Shown here: positions 7,284-9,858 of the stretch, piece by piece
How positions within the stretch are numbered: position 1 is the first letter of the stretch
Layout of the letters: each line of letters begins with the position of its first letter
From: Planctomycetota bacterium
Lineage (GTDB): Bacteria > Planctomycetota > Phycisphaerae > FEN-1346
Direction: 5' to 3'
NCBI GenBank assembly: GCA_026386995.1
Contig: JAPLMO010000350.1
Span: forward strand, 1-9,858
Length of the DNA: 9,858 nt
Position numbers and translations under genes: made by a program
Notes under the pieces: model-generated
Seen by the model: only the letters and a program-made list of their open reading frames with translations
The model's database searches: none
Told to the model about the DNA's origin: nothing

Positions 7284-7311
7284 GCGCGGTGGGCAAGACT
7301 GCCCGCCGCGC
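7284..7311. repeat. Long hairpin in the purL-purQ gap
   Basis: Bases 7284-7295 pair with 7300-7311 over 12 positions (eleven Watson-Crick pairs and one T-G) around the loop AGAC. It is very stable and lies 17 bases after the purL stop and 24 before the purQ start. Only a TT follows, so it is not a good intrinsic terminator. It could protect or process the purL-purQ message, or be a dispersed palindromic repeat inserted in the gap. It is unrelated in sequence to the palindromes at 132-213 and 2301-2318. Confidence 0.7.
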
Positions 7312-7335
7312 TTGTGCTTAGTTGAAGGAGAAGGC

Positions 7336-8118
7336 ATGCCTGTTAAGGCATTAGTCTTACGCACCGCCGGAATCAACTGCGACCTCGAAACTCAGTTTGC
7401 CTGGGAAATGGCCGGCGCTGTGGCCGAGCGGGTCCACATCAACCGCCTTATCGAGAACCCGCGGCTCATGGCCGATTACCAGATTCTGACCGTCCCCGGC
7501 GGCTTCAGTTACGGTGACGACATCGCCTCCGGCAAGATTTTTGCCAACCAGATCGTTCATCACCTCTCCGAAGCCATCCACGAATTTCTGGCGAAGGACC
7601 GGCTGGTCCTCGGCATCTGCAACGGGTTCCAGGTCCTGGTGCGTTGCGGCTTGCTACCCGGCTCCGATGGCGGGCGGCCGACGCTTGTGCCCTCGGCCAC
7701 GCTGACGAACAACGATTCCGGCAAGTTCGAGGACCGCTGGGTGCGCCTCAGGACCGACTCCGACCGGTGCCCGTTCCTCAAGAAAGGCGAATTGTTCGAC
7801 CTGCCCGTCGCCCACGGCGAAGGCAAGTTTATACCGGGGGCCGCCGCGCCCTTGGCGCAACTCGAGAAGGCCGGCCAGGTGGCCCTGCGGTATGTCGATG
7901 AAAAGGGCCGCACGGGCGCCGGCTACCCGGCCAACCCGAACGGCTCCGTGAGCGACATCGCGGGCATCTGCGACCCGACCGGCCGCATCCTCGGCCTCAT
8001 GCCGCACCCCGAGCGCCACGCCCTGCCCTGGCACCATCCGCAGTGGACCCGCCTGCCGCGCAAGAAGTTCGGCGACGGGCTGGCGGTGTTTAAGCGGGGG
8101 GTGGGGTACTTCAAGTGA
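7336..8118 (+). CDS. purQ: FGAM synthase glutaminase subunit PurQ
   Basis: Class I glutamine amidotransferase that releases ammonia from glutamine for PurL. The 260-residue product contains RTAGINCDLET (9-19), the oxyanion-strand region PGGFSYGDD (54-62), the nucleophile elbow GICNGFQ (93-99, Cys95), AHGEGKF (159-165) and the His-Glu pair in MPHPERH (222-228, His224 and Glu226), so the catalytic triad is complete. It is longer than B. subtilis PurQ (227 residues), partly from the segments around 105-150. The frame opens at 7312, but ATG 7336 has AAGGAG five bases upstream and begins exactly at the family start. The gene follows purL at 69 bases, probably in one operon. It ends 16 bases from the convergent HEPN gene, and I see no bidirectional terminator there. 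Confidence 0.97.
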   Translation: MPVKALVLRTAGINCDLETQFAWEMAGAVAERVHINRLIENPRLMADYQILTVPGGFSYGDDIASGKIFANQIVHHLSEAIHEFLAKDRLVLGICNGFQVLVRCGLLPGSDGGRPTLVPSATLTNNDSGKFEDRWVRLRTDSDRCPFLKKGELFDLPVAHGEGKFIPGAAAPLAQLEKAGQVALRYVDEKGRTGAGYPANPNGSVSDIAGICDPTGRILGLMPHPERHALPWHHPQWTRLPRKKFGDGLAVFKRGVGYFK

Positions 8119-8134
8119 GTCCGGCGGTTTGAAG

Positions 8135-8524
8135 TTATTCGATCAGCCGCGCGACATGCTCCAGCACCGCGCCAACTTCGCGGATGACAGCGGGCCGGTC
8201 CAGTTCGGGCACTAACTCTTCGTTCTGTTCGTATCGGAACTGGGCGGCGAAGGCGGTCAGGTACACCAACCGGCGGAATGGCTCGGGCACGGTCTGCCCG
8301 GCGTCGGTCAGGAGTTTCAGCAGCAACCGGATGTCGTGGACCTTGGGATAGCGGGCGCCGGCCGTTGTAAGCCACGCCTTCAATGCCTTCTCCACCGCTT
8401 GCTCGGCATGGAAGCCGAAGATGGCCGTTGCCACATCAGGAAGGTCTCGGAACGCCTCAACGGCTCTGAAGTCGTCCTGCGCCAGCCCGAACATCATGGC
8501 AGCGTGTTCTTTATCTTCTTTCAT
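8135..8524 (-). CDS. HEPN-domain protein, partner of the nucleotidyltransferase
   Basis: A 129-residue all-helical HEPN domain protein (PF05168-like). Hallmarks are FGFHAEQAVEKALKAWL (36-52), the HDIRLLLKLL segment (63-72) and AAQFRYEQNEE (93-103). In HEPN/MNT pairs the HEPN partner is often an RNase toxin with an R-x4-6-H motif. R58 and H63 have this spacing (RYPKVH), but they sit in the conserved HDI segment and not in the late helix where HepT-type toxins carry it, so toxicity is uncertain. ATG 8524 is chosen because the family begins there; the frame is open to 8647 without sense. The start overlaps the end of the nucleotidyltransferase gene by 14 bases, and a GGAAGG lies about 12 bases upstream, so translation is probably coupled. 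It may alternatively be a house-keeping substrate-binding HEPN. Confidence 0.88.
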   Translation of the reverse strand: MKEDKEHAAMMFGLAQDDFRAVEAFRDLPDVATAIFGFHAEQAVEKALKAWLTTAGARYPKVHDIRLLLKLLTDAGQTVPEPFRRLVYLTAFAAQFRYEQNEELVPELDRPAVIREVGAVLEHVARLIE

Positions 8525-8846
8525 AGACGAGCCGCCCTTCCCGCACGCACTGCGCCGCGATGTGATTAAGCGAATCCCGCCATTTCTCCAGTTCCGCGCG
8601 ACTGTAAATAAGCACGTCCAATGCCAGAGGAAAATCTCGCAAGGCATCGAACACGCGGGTGATCTCGGCCAAGCGGCTGCGCCCCGGCCCGAACGGCTCG
8701 CGCTCGACTATGAGCAGGTCCACGTCGGAATCCGGCCCGGCCTGGCCGCAGGCTTGCGACCCGAACAGCCAGATTTCCTCCGGGTCCACCTCGCGGACGA
8801 TCTCCTGCACCATCTGCTTGAGGACTTCTTCTGTGACAGTGATCAT
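8511..8846 (-). CDS. MNT-type minimal nucleotidyltransferase
   Basis: A 111-residue Pol-beta-fold nucleotidyltransferase. The motif GS (29-30) is followed by DVD (D41, D43) in LFGSQACGQAGPDSDVDLLIV, and a third acidic residue is in LDVLI (D77), so the metal site appears intact. In characterised MNT/HEPN pairs this protein is the antitoxin, which neutralises the HEPN partner by adding AMP groups or by binding. Here it is the first gene of the pair and overlaps HEPN by 14 bases. The frame is open to 8963, but ATG 8846 has GAGGG four to five bases upstream, and the longer form would cross the predicted promoter and operator. Base composition does not differ obviously from the neighbours. Confidence 0.9.
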   Translation of the reverse strand: MITVTEEVLKQMVQEIVREVDPEEIWLFGSQACGQAGPDSDVDLLIVEREPFGPGRSRLAEITRVFDALRDFPLALDVLIYSRAELEKWRDSLNHIAAQCVREGRLVYERR

Positions 8847-8882
8847 GCGGCCCTCGCGTAACGCGATGCACGTCCACACGCT

Positions 8883-8911
8883 ACTATACAAGCGCCCCGA
8901 TACTCTGTCCA
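8883..8911 (-). promoter_or_regulatory. Strong sigma-70-like promoter of the NT/HEPN pair
   Basis: On the minus strand TGGACA (8911-8906) and TATAGT (8888-8883) are exactly 17 bases apart, with five of six matches each. Transcription would start near 8876, about 30 bases before ATG 8846. It is the best promoter match in the window. Confidence 0.7.
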
Positions 8912-8918
8912 GTATCGG
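8897..8918. promoter_or_regulatory. Operator-like palindrome over the NT/HEPN -35 box
   Basis: CCGATACT (8897-8904), six bases, then AGTATCGG (8911-8918): a perfect 8+8 inverted repeat. It overlaps the -35 hexamer and the upstream part of the spacer, where a bound repressor would block RNA polymerase. No DNA-binding domain is evident in either partner, so the binder is not known. The same site lies about 50 bases from the -10 of the divergent NTPase gene. Confidence 0.6.
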
Positions 8919-8963
8919 AAGAACGCACGCGGCCCTATCAGTCTTTCCCATCCAGCCACCCAT

Positions 8964-8972
8964 TGGTACAAT
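8964..8972 (+). promoter_or_regulatory. Extended -10 promoter for the P-loop NTPase gene
   Basis: TGGTACAAT contains the extended -10 TGn plus TACAAT (five of six). The -35 region is poor, as is usual for this promoter class. Transcription would start near 8979, 24 bases before ATG 9003. It is divergent from the NT/HEPN promoter. Confidence 0.45.
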
Positions 8973-9002
8973 GCCCTCGGCTTGGGATTATTCGGAGTCG
9001 CT

Positions 9003-9695
9003 ATGGCCATCGTGTGCATCGCCGGGATCTCGCCGGGGATCGGGAAGACCGTGGTCGCCGAACTGCTGCTCGCCCATCTGCCGGGCTGGCATGCGGCCAG
9101 GGTGCGCGTGGCCGATGAGATCACCGAGGCCCACGCGACCGTCCTGGGCGATGCAGAGTACCGGCTCGTTTCGTCCGCCGCCTCGGCCCAGGATGCGGAA
9201 AGTGCGCGGTGCCTGGCCGCCGGGGCACACGGCGCAATCACGTTGCTCGCCCAGCCGCGCGGCTTGGCCGAGGGCCTCAAGGCGATGCTCAGGCGGGTGC
9301 CGGCCAGGGCCAACCTCCTGGTCGAGGGCAACGCGTACCTCTGGGGCTGCGATGCCGACGTTGCGATCATGGTCGTCGGCCCGGGGCCGTCGGGCAAAGG
9401 CATGGCGCGGGCAAAGCCTTCAGTCCGCGAACTCTTCAGCAAGGTCAACATCTGGGTCTGGAACAGCCGCTCCGACCCGAAGGCCGAGGGGTTCTTCGAG
9501 TTCCCCCAGGCCCTCGCAAAGATGGGCTTTACCGAGGCCGTCTCGAACAAGGCCGACTATCATCACGTGAACCCACTGGAGGCCGGCCACTCGGGCAACG
9601 CGCCGTTTACCGAGGCCGTCGCGCAGGCGCTGGAGCGCAACCACTGGCGGCCCGAGAGCGATGAGTTCTTGCGGCGGGCGGGATTTGATGTTTAG
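9003..9695 (+). CDS. P-loop NTPase of unknown function
   Basis: A 230-residue soluble protein. It opens with a strand and P-loop, AIVCIAGISPGIGKT (G12-I-G14-K15-T16), close to the MinD/SIMIBI pattern but with I in place of the first glycine. A Walker-B-like strand ends in LLVEGN (105-110; E108), similar to the VEG of MobB-type proteins. A second GxxxxGK-like string, GPGPSGKG (126-133), follows the strand DVAIMVV, and then KPSVRELFSKVNIWVWNSR (138-156). The first Gly-Lys-Thr probably binds nucleotide; the second has G for S/T and may serve another role. Distant MobB- or CooC-like proteins are possible relatives, but I do not recognise the family. ATG 9003 has GGAG five bases upstream and starts at the P-loop strand; the in-frame start at 8982 lies at or beside the predicted transcript start. 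The gene stands alone, divergent from NT/HEPN. Confidence 0.8.
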   Translation: MAIVCIAGISPGIGKTVVAELLLAHLPGWHAARVRVADEITEAHATVLGDAEYRLVSSAASAQDAESARCLAAGAHGAITLLAQPRGLAEGLKAMLRRVPARANLLVEGNAYLWGCDADVAIMVVGPGPSGKGMARAKPSVRELFSKVNIWVWNSRSDPKAEGFFEFPQALAKMGFTEAVSNKADYHHVNPLEAGHSGNAPFTEAVAQALERNHWRPESDEFLRRAGFDV

Positions 9696-9719
9696 AGACT
9701 GCGCATTATCCAGCACACC

Positions 9720-9730
9720 GGGTGCCACGC
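9720..9730 (+). repeat. Second GGGTGCCACGC 11-mer at the right arm edge
   Basis: The 11-mer is identical, in direct orientation, to 132-142 at the inner edge of the left arm. Because the arms are inverted but the 11-mers direct, this is not a simple continuation of the inverted repeat. The 11-mer is itself nearly palindromic (GTGCCAC against GTGGCAC). Confidence 0.8.
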
Positions 9731-9858
9731 AACGCCGTTAACCAAGTGCTGATGAGAACTGATTTCTGATAGCGGCAATTCGAGCTGTTTCGTGCCGTGA
9801 GAGGCTGTGGAGTTTCGGAGGTCCGGGCGGATGATCGTTCTTTTTGCGAGGCCAGTAG
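9730..9858 (-). repeat. Right arm of the 129-base inverted repeat
   Basis: This is the exact reverse complement of 4-132, running to the last base of the window. On the plus strand it holds stops in all three frames at its inner edge, then GGAGG (9817-9821) and ATG at 9831, which opens an outward frame (MIVLFARPV) that leaves the window. The left arm, three bases longer at the outside, continues the same frame with one more codon. No full gene can be read. Confidence 0.96.

Noticed and set aside
8847..8963. A longer N-terminus for the nucleotidyltransferase starting at 8963.
   Set aside because: It would cover the promoter and palindrome, is unlike the family, and ATG 8846 has its own GAGGG.
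1..9858. Linear plasmid or phage with terminal inverted repeats.
   Set aside because: The content is single-copy biosynthetic genes, and no replication, capsid or telomere-protein gene is present.
1..9858. tRNA, rRNA, CRISPR array or riboswitch, in particular a purine riboswitch before purL.
   Set aside because: I found no cloverleaf, rRNA segment, spaced direct repeats or riboswitch core; only 57 bases lie between tyrA and purL.

Overview
The window looks like a chromosomal, GC-rich segment from an uncultured bacterium. I lean towards Planctomycetota or a neighbouring phylum: it has a soluble Hanks-type kinase beside core metabolic genes, secreted thioredoxin/TPR proteins, hairpin-type intergenic repeats and few strong Shine-Dalgarno sites. 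This placement is an impression from gene style, not from a marker phylogeny. No rRNA, tRNA, CRISPR array, transposase gene or phage gene is visible.

Layout. Positions 1-236 hold one arm of a long inverted repeat and an 82-base palindrome. On the minus strand follow (in transcription order) a Ser/Thr protein kinase, accA (fatty acid synthesis) and a secreted thioredoxin-TPR protein; accA and the thioredoxin gene are 4 bases apart. A divergent intergenic region (about 3225-3474) separates them from a plus-strand run: a TyrA-family dehydrogenase (tyrosine synthesis), then purL and purQ (fourth step of purine synthesis). An intrinsic-terminator-like hairpin lies between tyrA and purL, and a long hairpin between purL and purQ. 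Convergent to purQ is a minus-strand nucleotidyltransferase/HEPN pair of the toxin-antitoxin type, whose promoter carries a perfect 8+8 palindrome. Divergent from it is a small P-loop NTPase of unknown role. The last 129 bases are the exact reverse complement of bases 4-132.

How it fits together. PurL here carries two PurS-like domains in tandem at its N-terminus, so PurL plus PurQ could form the whole FGAM synthase from two polypeptides, with the PurS dimer built in and only the glutaminase separate. The NT/HEPN pair is the one clearly accessory module.

Most notable signals: (1) the terminal 129-base inverted repeat, whose arms contain an outward-facing ribosome binding site and ATG and whose inner edges both touch the same 11-mer in direct orientation; it may be a mobile or dispersed repeat, or an assembly-graph effect; (2) the tandem PurS-PurL fusion; (3) the operator-like palindrome over the -35 of the NT/HEPN promoter; (4) a kinase with DFA in place of DFG and no recognisable glycine loop. 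I do not see convincing evidence for a wholly new system.
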